NCBI RefSeq assembly: GCF_900100945.1
Contig: NZ_FNCG01000018.1
Location: forward strand, 83,618 to 147,617
DNA from: Mucilaginibacter gossypii
GTDB lineage: Bacteria > Bacteroidota > Bacteroidia > Sphingobacteriales > Sphingobacteriaceae
Length of the DNA stretch: 64,000 bases
Direction of reading: 5' to 3'
Notes under the pieces: model-generated
Seen by the model: the letters and a program-made list of their open reading frames with translations, nothing else
Database searches by the model: none
What the model was told of the DNA's origin: nothing
Shown: positions 1-9,360 of the stretch, piece after piece
How the letters are laid out: every line of letters begins with the position of its first letter
Position numbering within the stretch: the stretch's first letter is position 1
Program-made: the position numbers and the translations under genes

Positions 1-484
1 CGGTTCCTCCGGGGCCTGGATCTTTTGAGTCGATAACGTTGCCTGCCCCGCTCGGCCCCTTAACATCAGTTGGGCCAATGGCAACATCCTTTAGTTGATC
101 TATTGTAGGCGGCTCTGTCGGCGGCTCTGTTGTTACCAGGTGCGGCGTGGTGAAACCTTTAGTTTCAACAGGAGCAGCGGGCTTTTGATGCTCCATTGGA
201 GCAGGAGCATCCGGTTGCTTAACAGCCTCTACCGGTGGTTTGGGGATATCAACCGGAGTTTTGAGGTGCACCTCATGAAACTCATAAACAGGCTTCGGCT
301 TTGCCTTAAAAATAATGGCTGCGGCCGATAAAATGGCTACTGCTGCAAAGGCGATCCCCATGGATTTTGCCATAGTACGTCCATAGCTTTGTCTTAATTC
401 ATAAGCGCCGTAATTTTTGTTGCGATGGTCAAATACAAGGTCGAGCCACTCGGCATTGTACAAATCAAATTTGGTGATAAGCAT
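1..484 (-). CDS. Energy transducer TonB family protein, N-terminal part (3' end outside window)
   Basis: The minus-strand frame opens with ATG at 484 and stays open to the window edge (161 residues visible). Residues 1-40 form a cytoplasmic segment with LDLVFDHRNKNYGAYELR, typical of TonB-like transducers of Bacteroidota. A membrane helix follows at about 41-59, then a Pro/Lys/Glu-rich periplasmic linker (KPKP, PKPPVEAVKQP, TEPPTEPP), and the visible end is Gly/Pro-rich. TonB couples the proton-motive force (ExbB/ExbD) to outer-membrane receptors such as the one at 14280-17582. The C-terminal receptor-binding domain is not in the window, so the family is judged from the N-terminal half. Confidence 0.8.
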   Translation of the reverse strand, partial: MLITKFDLYNAEWLDLVFDHRNKNYGAYELRQSYGRTMAKSMGIAFAAVAILSAAAIIFKAKPKPVYEFHEVHLKTPVDIPKPPVEAVKQPDAPAPMEHQKPAAPVETKGFTTPHLVTTEPPTEPPTIDQLKDVAIGPTDVKGPSGAGNVIDSKDPGPGGT

Positions 485-778
485 AGTTTCAGAATTAAAT
501 TTCAATTATAACGAATATGCTTATATTATATTTTGTATAAAACTAAATTTATCGAAAATAATTTCGTCTAATTTTTCATCAAATTTTCATTTTCTCACAA
601 AAACCATCAAATCATAATAATTTGTCTAAAAATTAATAACCAAGTCCATTTTTTTTATCAATTAAATAAAAACAGCACAAAAACATTCATTTGAAAACAA
701 TTTTTATATACAAATCATCAAAAACTTAAAATATTTTAAAAAAAATGCAGTTATTTTATTTTTTTATTACTTTTAGAT
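485..778. other. AT-rich intergenic region
   Basis: This very AT-rich stretch separates the divergent tonB-like gene and the small secreted protein gene, so it must hold both promoters. I see no hairpin terminator, no repeat cluster and no further coding frame. Confidence 0.5.
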
Positions 779-1135
779 ATGGTTAACAGGCTTTACAAAC
801 TTATCGCCTTATTTTTTTTACTCTTTAGCGGCTTCACTGCGTCCGCTAAGTGTGAATTATACCATTATTACCACAAAACCACAAAAAAAACCACGGTATC
901 TGCGACAATACCGCATCATCGCCCGTTAAATTTTGAATTCACACTCAATAATGCGCTCACGCCCGCTATTAATATACACCAGCATAGGGGTGCACATTCT
1001 TTACAGGCCTTTGTAGCAACGCCCGGCGGCTACGCCATTAAATTTAAATACCTTGATTTCATTTGCGAACTGGATACAAGTAAGCTCTCCAGGTTCCGCA
1101 AGCTCATCCTTTTTCCGTTTCACGATTTTTGGTAG
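779..1135 (+). CDS. Small secreted protein of unknown function
   Basis: A 118-residue protein with a clear signal peptide (hydrophobic residues about 6-20, cleavage likely after ASA at 21-23). The mature part is basic, rich in His and Tyr near its start, and contains two cysteines (C25 and C96) that could form one disulfide. I recognise no family. It is followed at once by a terminator, so it is probably monocistronic. It could be a periplasmic or secreted factor; no function is claimed. Confidence 0.55.
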   Translation: MVNRLYKLIALFFLLFSGFTASAKCELYHYYHKTTKKTTVSATIPHHRPLNFEFTLNNALTPAINIHQHRGAHSLQAFVATPGGYAIKFKYLDFICELDTSKLSRFRKLILFPFHDFW

Positions 1136-1137
1136 GC

Positions 1138-1197
1138 AAAAAACAATAAACCAACCCTCATGCTCTGATTAAGCATGCAGGATTTATTGTTTTTTAA
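1138..1197 (+). terminator. Hairpin terminator after the small secreted protein
   Basis: Inverted arms AAAACAATAAA and TTTATTGTTTT enclose a second inverted pair CATGCT/AGCATG, and a T-run follows. It begins within a few bases of the stop codon at 1135. Confidence 0.6.
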
Positions 1198-1288
1198 AAA
1201 AATTTAGTTTTAATGCTGTCCGGTATTTTTGATTGGATACCGGGCAGTATTATTCAAACCTTCATTTTTCCTCCCTTAAACCCAAAAC

Positions 1289-2599
1289 ATGAAAAAATCC
1301 ATACCCTTCGGCATACTTTTAATTGTAATTGTATTAGCCCTTCTATACCCTTCAGTTACTCTTACAACCATTAAAGACAGCAAAATTGATACAGGTGATA
1401 CCGCCTGGCTATTAGTAAGTACCGCCCTTGTACTGATCATGACCCCTGGCCTGGCATTTTTTTATGGCGGTATGGTGAGCAAAAAAAACGTATTGTCAAC
1501 CATGTTGCAAAGCTTTGTTTGTATGGGTGTAATTACTGTTATATGGGTAATATTCGGCTTTAGCCTTGCCTTTGGCGAAGATGAGTTTGGTGGCTTTATT
1601 GGTAATCCCGGCACTTTCTTTATGATGAAAGGCACATTGGGCAACGCCACCTGGGAACTGGCCCCAACTATCCCGCTGATACTATTTGCTATGTTCCAGC
1701 TAAAATTTGCGGTTATCACCCCGGCCCTCATCACCGGCGCGTTTGCCGAAAGGATCCGCTTCAACTCTTATGTTATTTTCCTTTGCCTGTTCATGGTGTT
1801 TATATATGCACCCTTGGCTCACGCTACCTGGCATCCAAAAGGCTTCCTTTTCGGAAAAGGTGTACTTGACTTTGCCGGCGGCACCGTGGTGCACATGAGT
1901 GCAGGCTGGGCAGCTTTGGCATCAGCCATATATTTAAAGGGCCGTAATGAAACATCACACAATCCGGCCCGGATCAGTTATGTATTATTAGGAACAGGCT
2001 TATTGTGGTTTGGCTGGTTTGGCTTTAACGCAGGTTCGGCCCTGGGTTCGGGCACATTGGCAGCAACCGCTTTGGCAACAACCACTACAGCATCAGCCGC
2101 GGCTGCTATGGCATGGATGTTCTTTGATATCCTTCGCGGTAAAAAACCAGGTGTGTTAGGTGCCTGTATCGGCGCGGTTGTAGGTTTGGTGGCTATCACC
2201 CCTGCAGCGGGCTATGTAACTATTCCCCATTCATTAATTATCGGTATCGTAGCAGCAGTTGTAAGTAACCTGGTTGTGATTTGGAGAACAAAAACCAGCA
2301 TTGATGATACCCTCGATGTATTCCCATGCCATGGCGTAGGCGGCATGGTAGGCATGTTATTAACCGGTGTATTTGCACACCAAAACGTAAACTCCGCCAA
2401 CACAACCGGTAACGGTTTATTTTACGGCGAAACACACCTTTTCATTATTCATTTAATTACCCTTGTAGGTGTATCAGCCTTCGCTTTCTTCGGCTCATTC
2501 ATCTTATTAAAAATCACCGACATGATCAGCACACTGCGTGTAACACCAGAAGAAGAACTTGCAGGTCTTGACATCAGCCAGCACGACGAGGAACTATAA
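1289..2599 (+). CDS. amtB: Ammonium transporter (Amt/MEP/Rh family)
   Basis: A 436-residue inner-membrane ammonium channel with a leading hydrophobic segment (about 5-25) and the eleven-helix Amt core. Family hallmarks are visible: FYGGMVSKKN near 58-67, the conserved aspartate in LDFAGGTVVH (D194), and the twin pore histidines in VHMSAGW (H202) and FPCHGVGG (H348). The C-terminal tail ends in the Amt signature GLDISQHDEE. Normal length for the family. It is the first gene of a nitrogen-assimilation block that includes a second amtB and glnN. No PII (GlnK) gene is adjacent, so PII control cannot be inferred from context. Confidence 0.96.
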   Translation: MKKSIPFGILLIVIVLALLYPSVTLTTIKDSKIDTGDTAWLLVSTALVLIMTPGLAFFYGGMVSKKNVLSTMLQSFVCMGVITVIWVIFGFSLAFGEDEFGGFIGNPGTFFMMKGTLGNATWELAPTIPLILFAMFQLKFAVITPALITGAFAERIRFNSYVIFLCLFMVFIYAPLAHATWHPKGFLFGKGVLDFAGGTVVHMSAGWAALASAIYLKGRNETSHNPARISYVLLGTGLLWFGWFGFNAGSALGSGTLAATALATTTTASAAAAMAWMFFDILRGKKPGVLGACIGAVVGLVAITPAAGYVTIPHSLIIGIVAAVVSNLVVIWRTKTSIDDTLDVFPCHGVGGMVGMLLTGVFAHQNVNSANTTGNGLFYGETHLFIIHLITLVGVSAFAFFGSFILLKITDMISTLRVTPEEELAGLDISQHDEEL

Positions 2600-2648
2600 C
2601 CAGATCCTACCCTACCTGATTAAACTCAATTAACAACATAAAAAATAA

Positions 2649-2680
2649 GCCGCACCCTTTACAGGGTGCGGCTCTTTTAT
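2649..2680 (+). terminator. Rho-independent terminator after amtB
   Basis: A perfect 9-bp stem GCCGCACCC/GGGTGCGGC with a 6-base loop is followed by TCTTTTAT. Confidence 0.85.
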
Positions 2681-2729
2681 TTCATCTTGCGCATTATTTA
2701 CTGAAACTGCAACTCCAATCTCAAGACAA

Positions 2730-3329
2730 TTACCATTCTTTAGTAGATACCCTTTTTACTTTTTTAACTTCCGCCGGCTTTTCAAGCGACGAGGTTTTAA
2801 GCATATAAGCCTTTAAATTATCACCTACATGCTTGCTGTTGCTCAGCACCTGGTTTAAACAGGCGTTAAAATCAACCTTTGATAATTTTTCCGACGCCTT
2901 TTCCAGGGAGACATCCTTGCCATGCATATGTTCCACATTACCATAACGGTTACGCTGATATGGCTGATAAACAAAATCCGTTAACCAATAACGGTATTTG
3001 CCATCTTTTACCTCTATTTTAAGCGTATAGCTTAGCTCACCGCCTTCACTATTACCCATCAGGCCTTTTTTGTTAACTAAAAAAATACCCGTACCAGTAA
3101 GCGCATTGCCATCCTTATCAGCCTTTGCCAGTTTAAGCACCTTTTTAGGATAAGCCTTGGTCAAAAAATACAATCCCCTGCTATAAAGCGAATCTGCAAT
3201 GGAGCCGGGCTGGTCAACCGTTTTATAATAAATGTATTTATTATTCTCATCAAAAGCCAGTGAATCCTTCTGCGCAAAAGCGCCGGATGAAAAAAGGAGA
3301 CCGACAAAGCCTAATAGTATCTTTTTCAT
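2730..3329 (-). CDS. Secreted DUF4468 domain-containing protein
   Basis: A 199-residue protein with a signal peptide (about 1-19, ending GAFAQ). The body matches the DUF4468 pattern of Bacteroidota: an N-terminal DSLYSRGLYFLTKAY helix, a glycine-containing strand GTGIFLVN, and LSYTLKIEVKDGKYRY followed by a TDFVYQPY segment. The family is periplasmic or surface-exposed and of unknown function. A box TATATTTG on the minus strand lies only four bases before the ATG, and the preceding hairpin is the terminator of the upstream porin gene, so it has its own promoter or is expressed by read-through. Confidence 0.75.
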   Translation of the reverse strand: MKKILLGFVGLLFSSGAFAQKDSLAFDENNKYIYYKTVDQPGSIADSLYSRGLYFLTKAYPKKVLKLAKADKDGNALTGTGIFLVNKKGLMGNSEGGELSYTLKIEVKDGKYRYWLTDFVYQPYQRNRYGNVEHMHGKDVSLEKASEKLSKVDFNACLNQVLSNSKHVGDNLKAYMLKTSSLEKPAEVKKVKRVSTKEW

Positions 3330-3339
3330 GTAACAAATA

Positions 3340-3373
3340 TAAAAGCCGCTCCGGATAATTCCGGAACGGCTCG
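3340..3373 (-). terminator. Hairpin terminator after the porin gene
   Basis: On the minus strand an imperfect stem AGCCGTTCCGG/CCGGAGCGGCT is followed by TTTTATATTT. It lies between the porin stop (3402) and the DUF4468 start (3329). Confidence 0.7.
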
Positions 3374-3401
3374 TGATAAAAATAGATTAAATTATTTTTT
3401 T

Positions 3402-4442
3402 TTAGAAAGCGTACACAGCAGCTACAGCAAACTGACCGGCTGATTTTGAAGGATCGCCAGAGTGGTTCAGGAATGAAGTAGATGAGCCATGATCTAACCT
3501 TATTTCAGGAATGAAAGTAAGCGGGCCTGATTTGATATTTGCAGTAAAGGTAAATGCTTTAACATTTTGTCCCGGAGGAGGGCCTAAAGTTACTAAATCA
3601 CCTTTTTTAGTTTTAAAGTACTCGCCCCTTAAACCTAAAGTTACTGTTTTTGATACTGCTAACTGCGGATATAAAGCAACGCCGCTAAAACCACCGCCAT
3701 CATGCGGAGCTGAATAAGTAGCGCCGTTTAAGCCCAGTTTAAAGGCATCAGTAATTTGATAAGCGGTTGTTAAATCAACTTCGGTACCTGAAGTACTTCC
3801 GGTAGCAAGGTTAAGATAAGCAGTCCATCCTTTAACAGGAGATACAAACAACTGTGAGCCGAAAGTATTTACCTTATGCGTTGAAGTATAATTGTTCCAA
3901 GTATCATTAAAAATACCGGCCATTAAACTTACTTTATCGCTAAACGCGTAAGTTAATTTAACACCAGGATTTTGGAACGGACCGTTGGTAAATAAATACG
4001 AAGTAGAGTAGTTAAAGTTACCTACCGGGCTAATAACCTCATAACCAATAAAGGTAGCCATGTAACCACCGGTAAGGTTTAATTTATCGGTTAGATCATA
4101 TGATACGTACAAATTTTGAATGTGGAATGAATCGCCATTAGGACCATTAGGAATTGATTGGGCCTGGCCACGCGGACCAAATGAAAGCTCGCCCACAAAA
4201 GCTGCTTTACCAACTTTTTTCTTCAAACCCAGATCAATCATGCCAATTGATACTGAATTATGATCACTTGCAAAGCTGGTAGGGATTTGCGAACCCTTAT
4301 CAGAAAAATCATATTTATAATAGGTATCTACCGAACCGTAGATCACCAGAGGAGAATCTGAGGTTGTTTTAACCGTGTCCTGAGCCTTAACCGTAAAGGC
4401 CGCAATTGAAAAAAATGAGAAGAGTAGAAATACTTTTTTCAT
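3402..4442 (-). CDS. Outer-membrane beta-barrel porin, BBP2/OmpL-like
   Basis: A 346-residue protein with a signal peptide (about 1-20, ending VKAQ) and alternating amphipathic strands. Features include VIYGSVDTYYKYDFSD at the mature start, repeated aromatic girdles, and a C-terminal strand ending QFAVAAVYAF with terminal Phe, as expected for barrel insertion. Segments GSVDTYYKYDF, GGYMATFIGYEV and YSTSYLFTNGPFQNPG fit the BBP2 (OmpL-like) family of Bacteroidota. It lies between two ammonium-transporter genes, so a role in outer-membrane uptake of nitrogen compounds is plausible but only inferred. Confidence 0.8.
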   Translation of the reverse strand: MKKVFLLFSFFSIAAFTVKAQDTVKTTSDSPLVIYGSVDTYYKYDFSDKGSQIPTSFASDHNSVSIGMIDLGLKKKVGKAAFVGELSFGPRGQAQSIPNGPNGDSFHIQNLYVSYDLTDKLNLTGGYMATFIGYEVISPVGNFNYSTSYLFTNGPFQNPGVKLTYAFSDKVSLMAGIFNDTWNNYTSTHKVNTFGSQLFVSPVKGWTAYLNLATGSTSGTEVDLTTAYQITDAFKLGLNGATYSAPHDGGGFSGVALYPQLAVSKTVTLGLRGEYFKTKKGDLVTLGPPPGQNVKAFTFTANIKSGPLTFIPEIRLDHGSSTSFLNHSGDPSKSAGQFAVAAVYAF

Positions 4443-4774
4443 GATAACGATTTAATTGTGAATTGATAAACTATTTGTTAATTGTTGTTTTTTGGGATAA
4501 ATACACTGTTATTATTTGATTATCAACACCTTGCAGTTAAAAGGATAGTTTATGTGTCGGCATAAAAAATCCCTGCACGATTGGCAACGGCAACGTCCAT
4601 TTAAACAACTACTGCTGTTTTAATATGAAATGCTGTTTAGTCTTAAGCCTCCACCTTAGTTTAAAGTCAGAAATGAACTCCCGACTTTAAACTGAGGACT
4701 ACAGGCTAATACTACCACTCTCCAACCGCACAAGGCATCAATATCTTTATTTAAGCTGTTAAGCTCCTATATGA
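4443..4774. other. Intergenic region with an inverted repeat
   Basis: The region lies between the second amtB (ends 4775) and the porin (starts 4442), both on the minus strand. Apart from the inverted repeat listed separately at 4640-4706 I see no gene. It should contain the porin promoter. Confidence 0.5.
4640..4706. repeat. Inverted repeat built from GACTTTA-type units
   Basis: Arms 4654-4668 (CCTTAGTTTAAAGTC) and 4683-4697 (GACTTTAAACTGAGG) are inverted with one mismatch; flanking AAGCCT and AGGCTAA extend the symmetry. It lies downstream of the second amtB and may end its transcript. The unit resembles that of the repeat at 23203-23281. Confidence 0.7.
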
Positions 4775-6382
4775 TCAGGCTTCAGAAGCAACCTTAGCGC
4801 CATTATCAAAAAGGCCGCTTAAGCTGATCTCATCATCCTGAACAGGGTAAACTTCGATACCGTGGTCAAATACGTCGATACCACCTGCGCCTGTTTCACC
4901 GTGTTCTTCGATACGCAATTTCCATGGATGACCTAATTTGTTGATCACAAACATCATCACATATGAAACCGCGAATACTGCAAGGGTAATGGTAAGGCTA
5001 CCGATCAGCTGAGCTTTTAATACATCAAAACCACCGCCGTAAAATAAACCTGTTACCGGAGCAGAGTTATCAGCACCTGTTGGGCCGGTAGCACCATATT
5101 GACCTGAAGCGAATAAACCTAATGAAATAGTACCCCAGATACCGTTAAAGCCGTGTACTGATACTGCACCAACCGGATCATCGATACGGAACCACTCAAT
5201 AAGGTAAACACCGCCGAAGATAATGAAGCCTGAAATAGCACCAAGCATGATAGCGCCAAACGGACTAACCCAGTAACAAGGGCAGGTAATAGCAACTAAA
5301 CCTGCAAGGAAACCATTAATAGTAAAGGCTAAATCAAATTTGCCTTTTGTTGGGCCAAACCATAAGGCAGCAAGCATAGCAGTAAAACCGCCAGCGCAGG
5401 CAGCAAGCGTAGTGTTTGCAGCAACACGGCCGATACCCTGCATATCCATTGCCGATAAAGTTGAACCAGGGTTAAAACCATACCAACCAAACCAAAGTAA
5501 GAAACCACCTACAGCAGCAACCAATAAGTTGTGACCTGGGGGCAAACCGCCTTTTTCTTTATCATCGCGGGCAAATATCCTACCCAAGCGTGGGCCTAAC
5601 ACCATTGCACCTGCCAGTGAAGCAACACCACCAATAGTGTGTACTACTGTTGAACCTGCAAAGTCACGGAAAGGCTGAGCGCTTATTGATTTAAAGAAAC
5701 CTGAAGTTCCCATGGTAGCAAGGAAACCATCCGGCCCCCAAGCCCAGTGACCGATAATAGGATAGATAAAGCCGGTAATACCGATACTGTAAAGAATATC
5801 GCCACGGAAACTGGTACGACCGATCATAGCACCAGATACGATGGTTGAGCAGGTATCAGCAAAAGCGTACTGGAAAATCCAATGTGCCAATACCGGGATA
5901 CCGGTTGAACCATAAGTTTCAGGTGTATTTTGAAGGAAGAACCAGGTTTTGCCATCAGCACCACCCCAGCCAATAAAGCCGTTGCCATTGCCAAACATAA
6001 AGGCATAACCTATAGCGTAAAATAGCAAACCACAAAGACAAGTATCAAAAATACACTCCATCAGCACGTTCACTGTTTCGCGCTTACGGGCGAAACCAGC
6101 TTCGAGCATAACGAAACCCGCCTGCATACCAAATACCAAAAAGGCAGCAACCAGTGTCCAAACAGTATTAACCGTGTTAATTAACGCTGTTTCATGGGCG
6201 GTGTACGTTTCGGCAGCGTTAGCTTTTGTGCCAAATACACCCGGCAAAACCATCATTGCGGCAAACACCAGCAATAAGCCAATCATTTTCCCTGTAAAAA
6301 TGGTTGCTCCCAGCGCCCATTTTTCACGTGTCAGCTGTCGGACTGCACTTAGGAAGTTGTGTTTTGTAGAACCTACTTTCAT
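4775..6382 (-). CDS. amtB: Ammonium transporter, second copy, with extended N-terminus
   Basis: A 535-residue Amt protein. An N-terminal basic stretch and a hydrophobic segment (about 26-50, followed by TKANAAE) look like an uncleaved or cleaved signal region before the Amt core. Core hallmarks: GMQAGFVMLEAGFARKRE (85-102), the conserved aspartate in FRDFAGSTVVH (D240), and twin pore histidines H248 (VVHTIGG) and H410 (SVHGFNG). The C-terminal tail is longer than in the first copy (GIDVFDHGIEVYP and a further 25 residues), a region through which Amt proteins are often gated. It diverges from glnN across 597 bp, which suggests shared nitrogen-responsive control. Confidence 0.95.
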   Translation of the reverse strand: MKVGSTKHNFLSAVRQLTREKWALGATIFTGKMIGLLLVFAAMMVLPGVFGTKANAAETYTAHETALINTVNTVWTLVAAFLVFGMQAGFVMLEAGFARKRETVNVLMECIFDTCLCGLLFYAIGYAFMFGNGNGFIGWGGADGKTWFFLQNTPETYGSTGIPVLAHWIFQYAFADTCSTIVSGAMIGRTSFRGDILYSIGITGFIYPIIGHWAWGPDGFLATMGTSGFFKSISAQPFRDFAGSTVVHTIGGVASLAGAMVLGPRLGRIFARDDKEKGGLPPGHNLLVAAVGGFLLWFGWYGFNPGSTLSAMDMQGIGRVAANTTLAACAGGFTAMLAALWFGPTKGKFDLAFTINGFLAGLVAITCPCYWVSPFGAIMLGAISGFIIFGGVYLIEWFRIDDPVGAVSVHGFNGIWGTISLGLFASGQYGATGPTGADNSAPVTGLFYGGGFDVLKAQLIGSLTITLAVFAVSYVMMFVINKLGHPWKLRIEEHGETGAGGIDVFDHGIEVYPVQDDEISLSGLFDNGAKVASEA

Positions 6383-6979
6383 CGTTTAATTTAGTTTGAT
6401 TGTTTTTTAAAAATTAATTAGTTTGATTGTTGTATTTAAATTTAGTTTGATTGCTATCCTGAATTACAAAACAATTTTCACCTCCAAATCCTCAATCACG
6501 CCTCTAATCTTTTTCATTTTTTATAAAAAGCATAATAATTGGTGTGTTTTCGTAAATTATTTTCTGAAATTAGGTAGTATTTTTAAGAATAACAAATTAT
6601 TAATGATAAATTAATGGTAAAAAATAGAAAAATTATGAAAATTGCAAAAACAAGGCTCTTAAAATGTCATTTTTTAAACATTTAAAAATGATATTTTCAA
6701 TATAAATTCATTTTCATCATTAAAAAAATTAAAAAATCTAATTTTTACAGTTTAAAATACCATTTAATCAGTTTTAAAAGCAAATAATCGCCCAAAAGCA
6801 ATAAAAAAACACGATTTTATTGATTTCAGGCAGAACTTTTAGAAGAATTAAGACTTTCCTTTAAATTATATCAGTTTTTTAATGATTAGGTGGTATGTTA
6901 TATTTCACTTAATTTTGCCCGATATTTTAAAGGATAGTTATATTTTTGAACACTAACCTTTATTTAAACCTCATAAAAT
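6383..6979. promoter_or_regulatory. 597-bp AT-rich divergent control region of amtB and glnN
   Basis: No coding frame of note. The strand is extremely AT-rich with several short palindromic ATTT/AAAT tracts near 6660-6790. A -7-like box TATTTTTG lies at 6941-6948 with TTTTG at 6913-6917 upstream, about 32 bases before the glnN ATG, so it is the best glnN promoter candidate. No sigma-54 -24/-12 pair was recognised. Confidence 0.45.
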
Positions 6980-9154
6980 ATGTCCAATATTCGTTTTAAA
7001 GCCTTACAGGATGTACTTTCAAGAACTATCCCTGAAGTAAAACCGCCTTCACCAAAAATTTCCGATTATTTCGGATCGAATGTTTTTGATAAAAAGAAGA
7101 TGAAGGAATACCTTTCATCAGAGGCTTACCAGGGAATTGTAAATTCAATTGAAAAAGGTGAGCCAATTCCGCGCGACCTGGCAGAACAGATCGCTTCCGC
7201 AATGAAAGCCTGGGCTTTAGGCAAAGGCGCAACCCATTATACACATTGGTTTCAACCGCTTACCGGCACTACGGCCGAAAAACATGACGCTTTTTTTGAG
7301 CCCACCGCAGATGGCGGCGCTATAGAACGTTTTTCGGGCGATGCCCTTGCACAACAGGAGCCTGATGCCTCAAGCTTCCCGAGTGGCGGCATCCGTAATA
7401 CATTTGAGGCCCGCGGTTATACTGCCTGGGACCCTTCCTCGCCTGCCTTTTTAATGGCGCGTACCCTGTGTATCCCAACAGTGTTCGTATCGTACACCGG
7501 CGAAGCACTTGATTATAAAGTACCTTTATTAAAGGCACTGAACGTGCTTGATAAAGCGGCTGTTGATGTTTGCCATTATTTTGATAAAGGCATAGAAAAA
7601 GTAAATGCATCATTAGGTATTGAGCAGGAATACTTTTTGGTTGACCTGGCCTTATTTAATGCCCGTCCCGATCTTTATTTAACCGGCCGTACTTTATTCG
7701 GCCACATGTCGGCCAAAAACCAGCAACTGGAAGATCATTACTTTGGCTCGATACCTGAGCGCGTGTATGCTTACATGCAGGATATGGAAGCCGAAGCATT
7801 GCAATTAGGCATCCCGCTTAAAACCCGTCATAATGAGGTTGCTCCATCCCAGTTTGAATGTGCACCGATATATGAAGAGATTAACCTCGCCATCGACCAT
7901 AACCAACTGTTAATGGATTTGATGGACCGTGTTGCCAGGCGCCATAACTTTAAGGTGTTACTTCATGAAAAACCATATGCAGGCCTTAATGGTTCGGGCA
8001 AGCACAATAACTGGTCGCTGATAACCAATACAGGCAAAAACCTGTTATCGCCTGGTAAAACGCCTAAAAACAACCTCATGTTCCTGGCCTTTTTTGTGAA
8101 CACCATAAAAGCGGTACACGAGCATGCTGATCTGTTAAGAGCGTCCATTGCATCAGTTAATAACGACCACCGTTTAGGTGCCAATGAAGCCCCTCCAGCC
8201 ATTATATCTATATTTTTGGGCAGCCAGCTTAGCGACGTGCTTGATGAGATAGAAACATCCCGCATCAGCAAAAAAATCAAAGAAGAAAACCTGTTATGGC
8301 AGGGCATCCCTAAGATCCCGCAAATTTTGCCCGACAATACCGACCGCAACCGTACTTCGCCTTTTGCCTTTACCGGTAACAAGTTTGAGCTGCGCGCAGT
8401 AGGCTCATCAGCCAACTCGGCCAGCCCGATGACCATTCTTAACCTTATCGTTGCCGATCAGCTTAAAAAATTCAAATACGATGTAGATAAGCTGATGAAA
8501 AAAGGCGAGAAAAAAGATCTGGCTTTATTAATGGTGATCAAAAAGTACATCAAAGAATCAAAAAACATCCGCTTTGAGGGAAATGGCTATAGCGAAGAAT
8601 GGGAAAAAGAAGCCGCGCTAAGAGGTTTACCCAATATTAAAACCACACCAAAAGCGCTGGATGCTTTAATAAACGATAAGTCGGAACATCTTTTTGCCGA
8701 AACCGGCGTGTTCACCGTGCGTGAAGCACATGCACGTCACGAGATCTTACTTGATGCTTTCTACAAAAAGCTACAGATAGAAGCCCGCGTAATTGGCGAA
8801 ATGGTGATGAACGTGATTATCCCGGCAGCAATTGCTTATCAAAGCAAACTGATTGAAAATGTAAAAGGACTAAAAGATATTGGCCTGGATAAAGCAACTT
8901 ATGCTTCGCAGCTTGACATCATTAACAGGATCTCTGAGCATGTGAACTTCATTAAAACCAATACCGAGCAAATGGTTAACGAGCGCAAAAAAGCTAACGT
9001 TATCGACGACCTTCGTCAGCGCGCTATTGATTACGATGAAAAGGTAAAATCATTCTTCCAGCCTATCCGCTACCACGTTGATAAACTGGAGCAACTGGTT
9101 GATGACCGCCAATGGCCGCTGCCTAAATTCAGGGAGCTGTTGTTTATTAAATAA
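6980..9154 (+). CDS. glnN: Glutamine synthetase type III
   Basis: A 724-residue ATP-dependent glutamate-ammonia ligase of the GSIII class, about 250 residues longer than GSI enzymes. The N-terminal YFGSNVFD segment (30-38) and KGATHYTHWFQPLTG (about 79-93) are GSIII signatures. Catalytic elements are visible: the acidic metal site in GIEQEYFLVD (about 212-221), NEVAPSQFECAP (about 288-299) and the glutamate-binding loop NGSGKHNNWS (about 336-345). It assimilates the ammonium brought in by the two adjacent transporters. Monocistronic, with a terminator directly downstream. Confidence 0.97.
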   Translation: MSNIRFKALQDVLSRTIPEVKPPSPKISDYFGSNVFDKKKMKEYLSSEAYQGIVNSIEKGEPIPRDLAEQIASAMKAWALGKGATHYTHWFQPLTGTTAEKHDAFFEPTADGGAIERFSGDALAQQEPDASSFPSGGIRNTFEARGYTAWDPSSPAFLMARTLCIPTVFVSYTGEALDYKVPLLKALNVLDKAAVDVCHYFDKGIEKVNASLGIEQEYFLVDLALFNARPDLYLTGRTLFGHMSAKNQQLEDHYFGSIPERVYAYMQDMEAEALQLGIPLKTRHNEVAPSQFECAPIYEEINLAIDHNQLLMDLMDRVARRHNFKVLLHEKPYAGLNGSGKHNNWSLITNTGKNLLSPGKTPKNNLMFLAFFVNTIKAVHEHADLLRASIASVNNDHRLGANEAPPAIISIFLGSQLSDVLDEIETSRISKKIKEENLLWQGIPKIPQILPDNTDRNRTSPFAFTGNKFELRAVGSSANSASPMTILNLIVADQLKKFKYDVDKLMKKGEKKDLALLMVIKKYIKESKNIRFEGNGYSEEWEKEAALRGLPNIKTTPKALDALINDKSEHLFAETGVFTVREAHARHEILLDAFYKKLQIEARVIGEMVMNVIIPAAIAYQSKLIENVKGLKDIGLDKATYASQLDIINRISEHVNFIKTNTEQMVNERKKANVIDDLRQRAIDYDEKVKSFFQPIRYHVDKLEQLVDDRQWPLPKFRELLFIK

Positions 9155-9160
9155 GATATT

Positions 9161-9360
9161 AACACGAATTGCCACGAATTAAATCGAATTACACCAATTA
9201 TAGTTCGATAAATTTTGTGGCAATTCGTTTTTTATTTTAATCCCATAATCTGGCTGTGCAGAATTATAACCTGAGCTACCAGGCCCCTATCTCTTCTCTT
9301 AATTCTCACAAATAAGCAAGGCAATTCGTGAAATTCGATTGAATTTGTAAAATTAGTGCC
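9161..9360. repeat. CACGAATT-type degenerate repeat cluster with terminator hairpin
   Basis: Ten-base units ending in CGAATT/CCAATT run from 9161 to 9200. Inverted copies follow at 9217-9228 and 9321-9345 (CAATTCGTG, AAATTCGATT). The perfect 12-bp pair ACGAATTGCCAC (9164-9175) and GTGGCAATTCGT (9217-9228), with a T-run at 9228-9234, is a likely terminator for glnN. The clc gene ends from the other side at 9360. Confidence 0.7.

Noticed and set aside
6383..6979. Sigma-54 promoter for glnN or amtB
   Set aside because: No GG-N10-GC pair with suitable spacing was found in the AT-rich region.
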